This document shows, one piece after another, positions 1 through 9,234 of a stretch of 64,000 nucleotides of DNA. The notes under the pieces were generated by a model. That model searched no databases, was not told the DNA's origin, and saw only the letters and a list, made by a program, of their open reading frames with translations. Every line of letters begins with the position of its first letter. The first letter of the stretch is position 1. The position numbers and the translations under genes are program-made. Origin of the DNA: Collinsella aerofaciens (GTDB taxonomy: Bacteria > Actinomycetota > Coriobacteriia > Coriobacteriales > Coriobacteriaceae); the NCBI RefSeq assembly GCF_902364355.1, contig NZ_CABJDK010000004.1, positions 105,208-169,207 on the forward strand, written 5' to 3'.

Positions 1-469
1 CCGACAGCATAAAGCCAGTGTAGATGGGACCCATGAGCGTCACGGCCACATCAGAGATGCGGGTACGCGGCGACCAGACATACCAAATGCCCACAGCGAG
101 CATCAAGGCAAAAAGCAGGGCATTCAGCAACATCGAATCGCCCAACGCCGACAGCGGAAAGAGTACGGCGGCAGCGATACCCATGCGCTCGTTAGCCATC
201 TTGCCATCGAGCCTTGTCATACGGAAAAACTCATAGCAGCACAGACCGCTCATGACAGAAACAAAGATGGCCGTGGGCACGATACCCAAAACCAGGCACA
301 GGATAAAGACAACGGCGTAGACGATACCGGCGGCGGCACGGGTAATAAAGCCCGCCAGCCACGAACCGGTGCCGCTCTTTGCTGCAGGTGCTCCCGCAGC
401 GGCAGCCTTGCGCGCAGGCGCCGCGGAAACCGGCGTCTTGGGAGCAGATGCCTTGGGACGATCGGACAC
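1..469 (-). CDS. cdsA: Phosphatidate cytidylyltransferase (partial, 3' end beyond window)
   Basis: The reading frame starts at a GTG (467-469) two bases after the uppS stop and runs off the left edge, so only about 156 residues are visible. The N-terminus is a roughly 35-residue Ala/Pro/Lys-rich cytoplasmic stretch. Several hydrophobic segments follow (for example IVYAVVFILCLVLGIV), with an internal YEFFRM as in CdsA proteins. CdsA makes CDP-diacylglycerol from phosphatidate and CTP at the membrane. The C-terminal CDP-OH signature is not in the window, so the call rests on the N-terminal pattern and on its place right after uppS, a common frr-uppS-cdsA order. Confidence 0.8.
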   Translation of the reverse strand, partial: MSDRPKASAPKTPVSAAPARKAAAAGAPAAKSGTGSWLAGFITRAAAGIVYAVVFILCLVLGIVPTAIFVSVMSGLCCYEFFRMTRLDGKMANERMGIAAAVLFPLSALGDSMLLNALLFALMLAVGIWYVWSPRTRISDVAVTLMGPIYTGFMLS

Positions 470-471
470 GA

Positions 472-1266
472 TTAAGCCTCCTCGGTCTTGCTCAGTCCAC
501 CAAACCTACGGTCACGGCCCTGATAGGCCAAAATGGCGTCGACAAGGCCCCAACGATCAAAGTCGGGCCAATAGGTATCGGTGACGTAGAATTCGGAATA
601 AGCCACCTGCCAAAGCAGATAGTTCGAAAGGCGCAGCTCACCAGAGGTGCGAATCACAAGCTCAGGATCGGGAAGACCGGCGGTATAGAGGTGGGAAGCC
701 ACCATGTCGTCATCAATCGCGGCAGGATCGATCTTACCGGCGGCAGCGTCGAATGCGATCTGACGGACAGCGCGGGTAATCTCGGCACGCGCGCCGTAGT
801 TGACGGCAAGCGCCAGCGTCATACCGGTGTGATTGGCGCACTCGGCTAGACCGCGTTCAAAAACGTCGCGAGTCTTCTTGGGCAGCGCTGAAATATCACC
901 CAAAAAGACAACACGCACGTTTTCGCGCTTCAGAAGCGGCAGCTCGTCGATAAACGTCTTGGCAAACAGATGCATCAAGACGTTGACCTCATGCTGCGGA
1001 CGGTTCCAGTTTTCGGTAGAAAACGCATAGGCAGAAAGCACGTCGACGCCCAGGCGCACGCAGGCGGTAATGATCTCGCGCAGCGAGAGGATACCCGCCT
1101 TGTGGCCCTCAGTGCGCGCAAGACCGCGCGACGTGGCCCAACGACCGTTGCCGTCCATGATGCACGAGATATGGTGCGGAATGTTATTGAGGTCAAGGTC
1201 GGAAAAACCGACGCCCGCAGGGGCGTCGGCAAAGTACTCGACCAGTTTATGCTCGTCGTATTGCAC
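472..1266 (-). CDS. uppS: Isoprenyl transferase (undecaprenyl diphosphate synthase)
   Basis: This cis-prenyltransferase condenses isopentenyl diphosphate onto farnesyl diphosphate to make the C55 carrier lipid for cell-wall and polysaccharide synthesis. The family hallmark HISCIMDGNGRWA lies near residues 32-44, with the catalytic Asp in MDGNGRW. The C-terminal RTSGELRLSNYLLWQ motif binds substrate. At 264 residues it is slightly longer than usual because of a roughly 28-residue N-terminal extension. The start is GTG with GGAG seven bases upstream, one base after the frr stop. It belongs to a pyrH-frr-uppS-cdsA transcription unit. Its product lipid would serve the surface-polysaccharide genes at the other end of the window. 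Confidence 0.97.
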   Translation of the reverse strand: MQYDEHKLVEYFADAPAGVGFSDLDLNNIPHHISCIMDGNGRWATSRGLARTEGHKAGILSLREIITACVRLGVDVLSAYAFSTENWNRPQHEVNVLMHLFAKTFIDELPLLKRENVRVVFLGDISALPKKTRDVFERGLAECANHTGMTLALAVNYGARAEITRAVRQIAFDAAAGKIDPAAIDDDMVASHLYTAGLPDPELVIRTSGELRLSNYLLWQVAYSEFYVTDTYWPDFDRWGLVDAILAYQGRDRRFGGLSKTEEA

Positions 1267-1267
1267 C

Positions 1268-1804
1268 TTAGATCTCCATGACCTCGGCTTCTTTTTCCTT
1301 CAGAAGCTCCTCGACCTTGGCGACATACTCATCGGTGTGCTTCTGGACCTTGGCCTGCTCGCGACGGACATCGTCCTCGGTGAGCTCCTCATCGCGCTCG
1401 AGCTTGTTGTTAAAGTCGCGACGGATGTTACGGATAGACACCTTGGCCTGCTCGGCGTACTCGCGGCACTCCTTGACGAGCTCGCGACGGCGCTCCTCAG
1501 TGGGAGCCGGGAACGGAAGACGAACGACGGTGCCATCGGAGTTGGGGGTAATACCCAGATCGGAAGCGCCGATGGCCTTGACGATAGCATTGATGAGCGC
1601 CTTGTCCCACGGCTCGATGAGCAGCATGTGGGCCTCGGGGGTCTTGACGGCGGCAACCTGCGTGACCGGCGTGGGAACACCGTAATAATCGACGGTGATG
1701 TCGGACAGAATGTTGGCATTGGCGCGGCCGGTACGAACCTTGGAGAAGTTATGCTTGAGGGACTCGAGCGACTTGTCCATATGGGCGGTGATGTTCTCTG
1801 CCAT
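1268..1804 (-). CDS. frr: Ribosome recycling factor
   Basis: RRF acts with EF-G to split post-termination ribosomes. The 178-residue protein has the typical start (HMDKSLESLKHNFSKVRTGRA) and the family motifs VRTGRANANIL and PAPTEERRRELVK, with a charged helical C-terminus. Length is close to the usual 185. The ATG is preceded by a strong AGGAGG. Two bases separate it from the upstream pyrH stop, so the two are probably translationally coupled. Confidence 0.98.
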   Translation of the reverse strand: MAENITAHMDKSLESLKHNFSKVRTGRANANILSDITVDYYGVPTPVTQVAAVKTPEAHMLLIEPWDKALINAIVKAIGASDLGITPNSDGTVVRLPFPAPTEERRRELVKECREYAEQAKVSIRNIRRDFNNKLERDEELTEDDVRREQAKVQKHTDEYVAKVEELLKEKEAEVMEI

Positions 1805-1806
1805 GC

Positions 1807-2529
1807 TTAATCCTCCTGATAGACGAGCGTGCCGACGGGCTCACCCGCGAGCGCGCGCTTGACGGTGTCCTCGCCATCGATGTTGAGGACCAAAATCGGC
1901 ATACGGTTATCCTGGCACAGTGCCGTAGCCGTGGAATCCATAACCTGCAGACCGCGGACGAGAACCTCGTGATAGGTAATCTTGTCAAAACGGACGGCAT
2001 CGGCGCACTTGACGGGATCCTTGTCGTAGATGCCGTCAACCTTGGTGGCCTTAATCAGAATCTCCGCACCGATCTCGCAGGCGCGAAGGGCCGCGGCGGT
2101 GTCAGTCGTAAAGTACGGATTGCCCGAGCCGGCGGCGAAGATAACGACATTACCCTTGGACAGGTGGTTGATAGCACGACGACGAATATAGGGCTCGCAG
2201 ATCTCGTTCATCTGGATAGCGCTCATCACGCGGCAGGGAACATCGTTATGCTCGAAGGCATCCTGCAGGGCGAGCGCGTTCATAACGGTTGCCAGCATGC
2301 CCATGTAGTCGGCCTGAGCACGCTCCATGCCACCGGCAGCGCCGGCCATGCCACGGAAAATATTGCCGCCGCCGACAACGACGCCGACCTCATGGCCAAC
2401 GGCGAGCAGCTCCTTGACCTGCTTGGCAAGATGGTCGGTAACCTTGGGGTCAATGCCATATTGGCCGTCGCCCATCAGTGCTTCGCCGGAAAGCTTAAGA
2501 AGCACGCGTTTATATCGGATGTCGGACAA
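1807..2529 (-). CDS. pyrH: UMP kinase
   Basis: PyrH phosphorylates UMP to UDP for nucleotide and UDP-sugar supply. The 240-residue protein shows the amino-acid-kinase fold signatures [11 protein letters not shown] near the N-terminus, [10 protein letters not shown], and the [11 protein letters not shown] region near the C-terminus. The start is TTG, supported by a strong AAAGGAGG eight bases upstream. No nearer ATG gives the conserved N-terminus. It is the first gene after the tsf terminator, so a promoter probably lies between 2530 and 2588. Gene order pyrH-frr-uppS is widely conserved. Confidence 0.98.
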   Translation of the reverse strand: MSDIRYKRVLLKLSGEALMGDGQYGIDPKVTDHLAKQVKELLAVGHEVGVVVGGGNIFRGMAGAAGGMERAQADYMGMLATVMNALALQDAFEHNDVPCRVMSAIQMNEICEPYIRRRAINHLSKGNVVIFAAGSGNPYFTTDTAAALRACEIGAEILIKATKVDGIYDKDPVKCADAVRFDKITYHEVLVRGLQVMDSTATALCQDNRMPILVLNIDGEDTVKRALAGEPVGTLVYQED

Positions 2530-2588
2530 AGCGATCCTCCTTTAATTAGACTCTCAATATGATATCAAAGGCTCTGATAAGAGCCATG

Positions 2589-2623
2589 AAAAAGCAGGCT
2601 GTGAGTAAAACCCACAGCCTGCT
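2589..2623 (-). terminator. Rho-independent terminator after tsf
   Basis: On the minus strand an 11-bp perfect stem (AGCAGGCTGTG with CACAGCCTGCT) closes a 9-base loop and is followed directly by TTTTC. It lies 24 bases past the tsf stop and separates rpsB-tsf from pyrH-frr-uppS-cdsA. Confidence 0.85.
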
Positions 2624-2646
2624 CATTACCAGCTACAAGAGCTTAT

Positions 2647-3516
2647 TTACTCGCCACGGACCAGACGGTCAAAGGCAACGACGGTAATGGTGTCGCCGAG
2701 CTCCTTGGAGACCCGCTCAGCGTACTTCTTGATGGTGAGGGAGCTGTCCTTGATGAACTCCTGCTCGGTGAGCACGGACTGCTTGTAGAACTTCTCCAGA
2801 CGACCAACAGCCATCTTCTCCTGGATAGCCTCGGGCTTGCCGGACTCGGCAGCCTGGGCCATGTAGATCTGCTTCTCGTGCTCGACGGTCTCGGCCGGAA
2901 CCTGATCGCGGGTGGCGCAGATCGGTGCGACGGCGGCAACCTGAAGGGCAACGTCGTGAGCGAAGGTCTTGAAGGACTCAGCCTGAGCGGTCTCGGCCTT
3001 CTCGAAGGCGAACTCGACGAGGACGCCGATCTTACCACCCATGTGGATGTAAGAAGCGAGCGCGCCGTTCTCGGCCTTGCGGGCAGCGAAGCGGGAGATC
3101 TTCATGTTCTCGCCCATGATGTGAATCATCTCGGTGAGCTCGGAGGAAACGGTCTCCTCGCCCATCGGCTTCTCGAGCAGAGCGTCGACGTCAGCAGGCT
3201 CGGTGGTAGCGACAACCTCAGCGACCTTGGAAGCAAAGCCAGTGAACTTGGCGTTGGAGCCAACGAAGTCGGTCTCGCAGGAGAGCTCGAGCAGAGCGCC
3301 GGTCTTGCCATCCTCGGAGACGAACGCGGCGACAGCGCCCTCGTTGGTCTCACGGCCAGCCTTCTTGGCAGCCTTGGCAAGGCCGTTCTTACGCAGAACG
3401 TCGACAGCGGCGTCCATGTCGCCGTCAGCCTCGACGAGAGCCTTCTTGCACTCCATCATCGGGGAGTCGGTCATCTCGCGGAGCTGCTTGACCATAGCGG
3501 CGGTAATCTGGGCCAT
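2647..3516 (-). CDS. tsf: Elongation factor Ts
   Basis: EF-Ts is the nucleotide-exchange factor for EF-Tu. The 289-residue protein starts MAQITAAMVKQLREMTDSPM, matching the UBA-like N-terminal domain. The EF-Tu-contacting motif MMECKKALVEADGD lies near residues 20-33, and SCETDFV marks the core domain. The ATG at 3514-3516 is chosen because AAAGGA lies six bases upstream. A TTG 15 bases earlier would put that SD inside the gene. It follows rpsB in the usual two-gene order. Confidence 0.98.
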   Translation of the reverse strand: MAQITAAMVKQLREMTDSPMMECKKALVEADGDMDAAVDVLRKNGLAKAAKKAGRETNEGAVAAFVSEDGKTGALLELSCETDFVGSNAKFTGFASKVAEVVATTEPADVDALLEKPMGEETVSSELTEMIHIMGENMKISRFAARKAENGALASYIHMGGKIGVLVEFAFEKAETAQAESFKTFAHDVALQVAAVAPICATRDQVPAETVEHEKQIYMAQAAESGKPEAIQEKMAVGRLEKFYKQSVLTEQEFIKDSSLTIKKYAERVSKELGDTITVVAFDRLVRGE

Positions 3517-3561
3517 TGTGGTTCCTTTCAAAGAGATGAAAAAGAATTAACTAAGACTGAT

Positions 3562-4290
3562 TTACTCGGCCTTGGGCTCAGCGGCCATCTCGGCCTCGGA
3601 GACCTGCTCCTTGCCGGAGCCAGCGAGGCAGGCGTCAGCCATGAGCTCGCACATAAGGGTGACAGCAGAGATAGCGTCATCGTTGCAGGGGATGCCGTAC
3701 TCGACCTCGTCGGGATCGGAGTTGGTGTCGATCAGAGCGACGACGGGGATGTTCAGGCGCTGAGCCTCCTTGATGGCGTTCTCCTCGCGCTTGGTGTCGA
3801 TGACGAAGAGAGCCTGGGGCAGACCCTTCATGTCGCGGGCACCACCGAGGTTGGTCTGGAGCTTGGTGAGCTCCTTGCCGAGAACAGCCTGCTCCTTCTT
3901 GGGGAGCACTGCCATGCGGCCGTCCTCGACCATGGCCTCGAGCTCCTCCATGCGGTTGATGCGGGAGCGGATGGTGACGAAGTTGGTCAGCATGCCGCCG
4001 AGCCAACGCTGGTTGATGTAAGGCATGTTGGCGCGCTCAGCAGCGTTCTTGACGGCCTCCTGAGCCTGCTTCTTGGTGCCGACGAACAGCACGTTGCCGC
4101 CCTTGGCGACGTTCTTGACGAAGGTGTAGGCCTGATCGGCGTCGAGGATGGTCTGCTTGAGGTCGAGGATGTAGATGCCGTTGCGCTCACCGAAGATGAA
4201 CGGCTTCATCTTGGGGTTCCAGCGACGGGTCTGGTGACCGAAGTGGCAGCCGGCCTCGAGCAGGGTGCGGATATTAATCTTGGTAGCCAT
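3562..4290 (-). CDS. rpsB: 30S ribosomal protein S2
   Basis: S2 is the large surface protein of the small ribosomal subunit. The 242 residues include the family features [19 protein letters not shown] near the N-terminus, [18 protein letters not shown], and the nucleotide-like fold segment [22 protein letters not shown]. The C-terminus is a short acidic tail. The start ATG follows AGGAGG closely. The 135-base leader between the probable promoter and the start is long enough to hold the autoregulatory structure known for rpsB in other bacteria, but I cannot identify it. Confidence 0.98.
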   Translation of the reverse strand: MATKINIRTLLEAGCHFGHQTRRWNPKMKPFIFGERNGIYILDLKQTILDADQAYTFVKNVAKGGNVLFVGTKKQAQEAVKNAAERANMPYINQRWLGGMLTNFVTIRSRINRMEELEAMVEDGRMAVLPKKEQAVLGKELTKLQTNLGGARDMKGLPQALFVIDTKREENAIKEAQRLNIPVVALIDTNSDPDEVEYGIPCNDDAISAVTLMCELMADACLAGSGKEQVSEAEMAAEPKAE

Positions 4291-4431
4291 GTTAAACCTC
4301 CTGTGGTTTGCCTCCGCGCGGGGTCATCCTCCAAAACCAACCCGGACATGTGCTACCAAAGCCCGGGCACCACGGTATGAAGTAGCCGCGCGTGCGTGAT
4401 AAAAACCTGTTGCCGTGAAGCAACCCGATGA

Positions 4432-4460
4432 ATGATAGCAGGAATGCATCTTCCTGCCAA
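4432..4460 (-). promoter_or_regulatory. Sigma-70-type promoter for rpsB-tsf
   Basis: Minus-strand TTGGCA (4455-4460) and TATCAT (4432-4437) are separated by exactly 17 bp. The spacer contains an inverted repeat, CAGGAA-GATGCA-TTCCTG (4439-4456). Transcription would start near 4425, leaving a leader of about 135 bases before rpsB. Confidence 0.7.
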
Positions 4461-4509
4461 CCCGCAATCAAAACCACACACCTGAGCGCGGCGCGGGACG
4501 TCCCAGCCA

Positions 4510-5352
4510 CTATTCGCCGCGGGGATGGGCTTGAGCCACAGCCCGCTTAAGCCGATCGGGTGTGAGATGCGTGTAGATCTGCGTCGTGGACAGGCTCGCA
4601 TGACCCAGCAGCTCTTGAACCGAGCGCAGGTCCGCGCCGCCCTCGAGCAAGTCGGTCGCAAAGGTATGGCGCATCGCATGCGGGGCGATGTCGGCCGGAA
4701 TGCCGGCGAGCGTCGCCAGCGTATGGAACCGCCGCCTGAGCATGGCTGCACTCATGCGATTACCGCGCGCCGATATAAGCAGCGGATGCGGCCCGGTAGC
4801 GGGGTCACGACGCTTTGCCTGAGCGAGCAACTTCGGCCTCCCCTCCTCAATATAGAGACGCGTCGCCTCGAGCGCACGACGATACAGGGGGACGATACGT
4901 TCTTTGCTCCCCTTGCCCCACAGGCGCAGCGTGCGTTCGGACCACGCAATGGACTCCACATTGAGTGCTGCGAGCTCTGAGATACGGGCGCCCGAGGCAT
5001 AGAGCAGCTCGAGCATCGCCGCATCGCGCAGTCCCGCGGGTGTTGAGGTATCAGGCGTCTTGAGCAGCGCATCGACCTGCTTGATCGTAAGGACGCCCGG
5101 CAGGTCACGCGGCAGCTTGGGCGATGCGATCGCCGAGACTGCATCGCCCTCGACAATCCCCTCGGCAGCCATCCAGCGATAGAGCGATCGGATAGCCGAA
5201 AGGTGCGCCGCAAGCGTTCGGGGAGCCACCTGTTCACGCGAAAGCTCGGCAAGATAGCGACGAATGGTGCGCACGTCGGCAGCGAAGGCATCGATATCCT
5301 CGCGCTCGCACCAGGCAGCAAAGCGCTCCAGCCTCGAGCCATAGGCCGTCAC
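4510..5352 (-). CDS. Tyrosine recombinase, XerC/XerD-like
   Basis: A site-specific DNA recombinase of the Xer type. All catalytic residues are visible: Arg in LLYASGARISELAAL, Lys in GKGSKERIVPL, His and Arg in HAMRHTFATDLL, His in LGHASLSTTQIYTHL, and the nucleophile Tyr in the same motif. The listed start is the first GTG, but coding similarity clearly extends upstream: the same frame reads FIAYIARVEGLSPNTV, the normal core-binding-domain N-terminus, back to about 5430. No ATG, GTG or TTG exists there, only a CTG (5416-5418) and an ATA overlapping the trmFO stop. The true start is therefore uncertain. It is last in the yraN-comM-dprA-trmFO run, where Firmicutes also place xerC, so a chromosome-dimer resolvase is likely. 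Confidence 0.9.
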   Translation of the reverse strand: MTAYGSRLERFAAWCEREDIDAFAADVRTIRRYLAELSREQVAPRTLAAHLSAIRSLYRWMAAEGIVEGDAVSAIASPKLPRDLPGVLTIKQVDALLKTPDTSTPAGLRDAAMLELLYASGARISELAALNVESIAWSERTLRLWGKGSKERIVPLYRRALEATRLYIEEGRPKLLAQAKRRDPATGPHPLLISARGNRMSAAMLRRRFHTLATLAGIPADIAPHAMRHTFATDLLEGGADLRSVQELLGHASLSTTQIYTHLTPDRLKRAVAQAHPRGE

Positions 5353-5426
5353 CGTGTTGGGAGAAAGTCCCTCGACACGTGCGATATAGGCGATAAACGA
5401 GTCGACGGCATCGTACAGGTCAAAGG

Positions 5427-6770
5427 CTATGACCGGTCGCCTCCAAACAGATCGGGGCGAGTGGCCAGATAGGCATCAAGAGCCTCGAGCGCACGGTCCG
5501 CATACGCCTGGTAGCGGTCGCGCTTGCTGCGACGCTTACCGTCCTCGAGCGGCGGCACCAGGCCAAAGTTGACATGCATGGGCTGGTAGCCCACGGTGGC
5601 AGGATCGGTCGCATAGCCCACGAGCGCGCCCAGGGCGCCCACGCGGGGCAACTCGACGCCCGCGGCGCCGATAGCCTCGGCATAGGTGTTGAGCGCCGCG
5701 AGCAGACCGGTCGCCACGGCTTCCATGTACCCCTCGGTGCCGGTGATCTGACCGGCCAGGCGCACGCCGGTACCAGGCACGGCAAAGGTGCCATCGAGCA
5801 CGTGCGGGGCGTCGACAAAGGTATTACGGTGCATGACACCGTAGCGGAAGAACTCAGCGTTCTCCAGGCCCGGCACCATATGGAAGACGCGCTTCTGCTC
5901 GCCAAAGGTCAAGTTGGTCTGGAAGCCCACCAGGTTATAGGCGGTCTTCTCCTTATTCTCGGCACGCAGCTGAATCGCCGCCCAGGGACGACGACCGGTT
6001 CGCGGGTCGGTGAGGCCGACGGGCTTCATGGCGCCAAAGCGAATGGCGTCCTTGCCGGTGCGCGCAACTTCCTCGGCAGGCTGGCAGGCCTGGAACAGAT
6101 CGCCGCCCTCAAAGTCCTTGAGCACCACGCGGTCTGCCGTGGTAAGCGCCTCGATAAAGGCCTCGTACTCCTCCTTGTTGAGCGGAGCGTTGAGATAGTC
6201 GCCGCTCCCCTGCTCCTCGTAGCGCGACTGCGAGAACAGCACGTCCATATCGAGCGTGGAGGCATCGACGATCGGCGCCGCGGCGTCGAAGAACGCAAGG
6301 GCGTCGCCACCGACGAGCTTCATGACCTCTTCGCTCAGCGCCGGCGAGCACAAGGGGCCGGCGGCAATGACCACGTGACCTTCGGGAATCTGCGTGACCT
6401 CGCCGTGAATGATCTCGATATTGGGACGGGCGGCAACCTCGGCCTCGACAAGCTCGGAAAACTTGACGCGGTCGACCGCCAGGGCACCGCCGGCGGGAAC
6501 AGCCGCGCGATGGGCGCAATCGAGCAGGACTGAACCCATGCGCTCAAGCTCGGCCTTCAGCAAACCAGCCGCGGAATCCGGACGGGTCGACTTAAACGAA
6601 TTGGAACAGACGAGCTCTGCCAGGTGATCGGTATGGTGGGCCGGGGAGCTCACCTGGGGGCGCATCTCGCACAGCTTTACGGAAAACCCGCGATCCGCCA
6701 GCTGAATCGCGCACTCCGAACCCGCCAGACCGCCACCGATAACCGTCACCTGATCAAACAGCATCTGCAA
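5427..6770 (-). CDS. trmFO: tRNA (uracil-54-C5) methyltransferase, folate/FAD-dependent
   Basis: TrmFO makes ribothymidine at position 54 of tRNA using methylenetetrahydrofolate and FADH2. The 447-residue protein opens with the dinucleotide-binding motif VTVIGGGLAGSECA (residues 8-21). It carries CEMRPQ, HHTDHLAELVCSNSFKS and MKPVGLTDPRTGRRPWA, all diagnostic of the family. Two FAD-family features follow near the C-terminus, including GQITGTEGYMEAVATGL. The start lies eight bases past the dprA stop. Firmicutes usually have topA between dprA and trmFO; it is absent here. Confidence 0.98.
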   Translation of the reverse strand: MQMLFDQVTVIGGGLAGSECAIQLADRGFSVKLCEMRPQVSSPAHHTDHLAELVCSNSFKSTRPDSAAGLLKAELERMGSVLLDCAHRAAVPAGGALAVDRVKFSELVEAEVAARPNIEIIHGEVTQIPEGHVVIAAGPLCSPALSEEVMKLVGGDALAFFDAAAPIVDASTLDMDVLFSQSRYEEQGSGDYLNAPLNKEEYEAFIEALTTADRVVLKDFEGGDLFQACQPAEEVARTGKDAIRFGAMKPVGLTDPRTGRRPWAAIQLRAENKEKTAYNLVGFQTNLTFGEQKRVFHMVPGLENAEFFRYGVMHRNTFVDAPHVLDGTFAVPGTGVRLAGQITGTEGYMEAVATGLLAALNTYAEAIGAAGVELPRVGALGALVGYATDPATVGYQPMHVNFGLVPPLEDGKRRSKRDRYQAYADRALEALDAYLATRPDLFGGDRS

Positions 6771-6778
6771 ACACCTTT

Positions 6779-7714
6779 CTAATTGACATGTTTTCCATTG
6801 TGACCGAAGGGTGTCTGGGCGTGAAGAGCAAACTTGGAGGGCGCATACCTTCCATCCATCATGCGCTCGATAAGGCCCTCGAGCTCAAGCGAACCCAGGA
6901 GCTTAAGTACGCCAACGGCATCGAGCGAGACGAGTGCCGCGATGTCGTCGACCTTGAGCGGAGAGGCGATGAGTGCATGCATCACGGTCTGCTGTGTTTG
7001 ATCTAGGTCGGCAATGCCGGGAGCATCGGGGCGCGAGTAGCGCAGGGTGCCGTAGATGCGTGAAATAGCCATCTCGATAGATTCCTCGTCGATGATGCAG
7101 CAGGCACCGTTCGCAATGAGGTAATTCGTGCCACGCGACTCGGGCGATAGGATCGACCCCGGCACGGCAAGAAGTTCTCGCCCCAAATCCATAGCAGCCT
7201 CGGCTGTAGAAAACGTCCCGGAAGGCATACCCGCCTCGGATACAAAGAGGGCTTGCGACAAGGCCGCGATTACGCGATTGCGGCGCGGAAAGGCAAACTT
7301 GCGCGGACCCATGCCCCACGGAGAGATCGACACGACCGCGCCACCCGTATCGAGCGTGCGCGTAATAAGCCCCGCGCTCGAACGCGGGTAGACCACGTCG
7401 GCGCCCGTCCCCAGCACCACGACGTGTTTGCCGCCAGCGTTGACCGCAGCCCAACCCGAGGCCTGGTCACAACCGACCGCGCCGCCCGAGACTACCGTCA
7501 CGCCCGCCTCGACCGCCACCTTTGACGCAAGCTCTGCCACGGCAAGACCATACGGCGAGGCCTTGCGCGCGCCGATGATGGAGAGCGCGGGCGTCGAAAG
7601 CACCTCGGGGTTGCCGCGCACATAGAGCGTCTGGGGTACATCAGAAAGCTCCAAAACGGTCTCGGGATACAACGTATCACCTGGATGCAGCTCGAAGGTT
7701 CCCTCGGCCATCAT
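6779..7714 (-). CDS. dprA: DNA-processing protein DprA
   Basis: DprA loads RecA on incoming single-stranded DNA during natural transformation. The Rossmann-like core is clear: LSIIGARKASPYG, VVSGGAVGCDQASGWAA, VVVLGTGADVVYPRS, FPRRNRVIAALS, and ESRGTNYLIANGA. A C-terminal winged-helix-like segment follows. The ATG at 7712-7714 overlaps the comM stop and has GGAGGG five bases upstream. A tandem ATG three bases on is also possible. Open frame further upstream lies inside comM and is not coding. Length of 311 residues is a little short for the family, lacking most of the N-terminal SAM-like domain. Confidence 0.95.
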   Translation of the reverse strand: MMAEGTFELHPGDTLYPETVLELSDVPQTLYVRGNPEVLSTPALSIIGARKASPYGLAVAELASKVAVEAGVTVVSGGAVGCDQASGWAAVNAGGKHVVVLGTGADVVYPRSSAGLITRTLDTGGAVVSISPWGMGPRKFAFPRRNRVIAALSQALFVSEAGMPSGTFSTAEAAMDLGRELLAVPGSILSPESRGTNYLIANGACCIIDEESIEMAISRIYGTLRYSRPDAPGIADLDQTQQTVMHALIASPLKVDDIAALVSLDAVGVLKLLGSLELEGLIERMMDGRYAPSKFALHAQTPFGHNGKHVN

Positions 7715-9234
7715 TGGTCCCTCCTTCCCTGGTACATCGCCGCCTCGAGCACGTGGTCCTGCGTCACATGCTCGCTCTCGGCGACATCTGCGATCGTGCG
7801 CGCAATGCGAACCAGGCGCACGATGCCGCGGCCCGTGAGATGCGTGCGCTTCGACAGGCCGAGCACACACTTCTCCGCCGCATCATCGAGCTCAAAGGTC
7901 GAAACGACGCCGTCAATGGACCGTGTCTCGTCATCCTCGGCCTCGGCATCCGCATCGTCCATACGGGATTCGCGCCAAGCGCGAAAAGCGCGACCGCGCA
8001 CAACGTAGTCACGTAACTCAGCTGACGACATACCCTCCGCGCCCTCGATAATCACCTGAGGGTCGGGACGGGTCACATCGATCATCATGTCGATACGGTC
8101 GGCCAAAGGACCGCGCAGTTTAGACCGATAGCGCTCGACCATCGCCGCCGAGCAGCGACACGGTACCTCACGATCGCCCAAAAAGCCGCAGGGGCAGGGA
8201 TTGCTCGCAGCCAGCAGCTGAAAGCGCGACGGGAAGGTAAAAGCCCCGTCGACGCGTACGATCCTGACGTAGCCGCGTTCGATGGGCTGACGCAGCGTCT
8301 GCAGCACACCCGTGGGAAACTCGGCAAGCTCGTCCAAAAATAGCACGCCGCCATGAGCAAGGCTGATCTCACCCGGGTGCACCGGGCGCCCACCGCCGAT
8401 AAGACCTGCGGTCGAAATACTGTGATGGGGACTGCGGAAGGGCCGGTGCCCCGCCAACAAGCCATCAATGTTCTCACCCAAAACCGAATGGATGCACAGC
8501 GCCTCCTGTTGATCCTCAACGGAAAGCTCGGGCAGGATGCCGGTCATACGACGCGCGAGCATCGTCTTGCCCGATCCCGGGGACCCGATCATGAGCAAGC
8601 CGAGTTCTCCTGCCGCCGCAAGCGCCATGCCGCGTTTAGCGACTTCCTGCCCCAGCACGTCGGCATAGTCGAGCTCAGGCTCAAAGGTCGCCTCGACGCC
8701 CTCGGAATCCAGATAGTGCCGAGCCGCCTCGCCCATGCCATGGGCAAGCTGAGACAAATGATCGATGAATCCACAATCCACGCCCGCGAGCGGCACATGC
8801 TGATCGGACCTGCCGGCGATAAAGGACAGCCCCATATCACGCGCCAATAGCTGAAACGCCACCTCGCCCTTGACGGGAAGCACCGTACCGTCCAAGCCGA
8901 GCTCGCCGGCGATAAGGCAGCGATCGAGGTTGTCACGGGGAATCTGCCCATCGGCCGCCAGAACCGCGATGGCGATGGGCAGATCAAAGCCGCTACCGGT
9001 CTTGCGAATATCGCCGGGCGCTAGGTTGACCGTAATGCCCGAGCGTGGGATCTCGAACCCGGCGGAGCGCATCGCGCAGCGAATACGACCGCGTGACTCC
9101 ATCACCTCCATGCTCGGAATGCCGAGCATTTGGATGCCCGGAACACCACCGGCAAGCGAGACCTCGACCGTGACGTGAATCGCCTCGACGCCGCGGATGC
9201 AGGCCGCGTGAACGGCAAACGTCTCGAACGCCAT
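7711..9234 (-). CDS. comM: YifB/ComM family Mg-chelatase-like AAA+ ATPase
   Basis: ComM-type proteins are hexameric helicases that promote branch migration of transforming DNA. Residues 1-170 form the Lon-protease-like substrate domain (starting MAFETFAVHAACIRGVEA). The AAA+ domain follows, with Walker A GSPGSGKTMLARRM, the motif FRSPHHSISTAGLIGGG, Walker B GGVLFLDEL and sensor NPCPCGFLGD. The C-terminal Mg-chelatase helical domain contains LTGRGIVRLVRIARTIAD. The ATG shares bases with the stop of yraN (ATGA), so the genes are probably translationally coupled. Its place between yraN and dprA supports a DNA-uptake role, though no pilus or uptake genes are in the window. Confidence 0.95.
   Translation of the reverse strand: MAFETFAVHAACIRGVEAIHVTVEVSLAGGVPGIQMLGIPSMEVMESRGRIRCAMRSAGFEIPRSGITVNLAPGDIRKTGSGFDLPIAIAVLAADGQIPRDNLDRCLIAGELGLDGTVLPVKGEVAFQLLARDMGLSFIAGRSDQHVPLAGVDCGFIDHLSQLAHGMGEAARHYLDSEGVEATFEPELDYADVLGQEVAKRGMALAAAGELGLLMIGSPGSGKTMLARRMTGILPELSVEDQQEALCIHSVLGENIDGLLAGHRPFRSPHHSISTAGLIGGGRPVHPGEISLAHGGVLFLDELAEFPTGVLQTLRQPIERGYVRIVRVDGAFTFPSRFQLLAASNPCPCGFLGDREVPCRCSAAMVERYRSKLRGPLADRIDMMIDVTRPDPQVIIEGAEGMSSAELRDYVVRGRAFRAWRESRMDDADAEAEDDETRSIDGVVSTFELDDAAEKCVLGLSKRTHLTGRGIVRLVRIARTIADVAESEHVTQDHVLEAAMYQGRRDQ

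Noticed and set aside
2878-4380. A 500-codon plus-strand frame across tsf and rpsB
   Set aside because: It crosses two ribosome-related genes and their intergenic gap without a start signal or motif; it is a composition effect.
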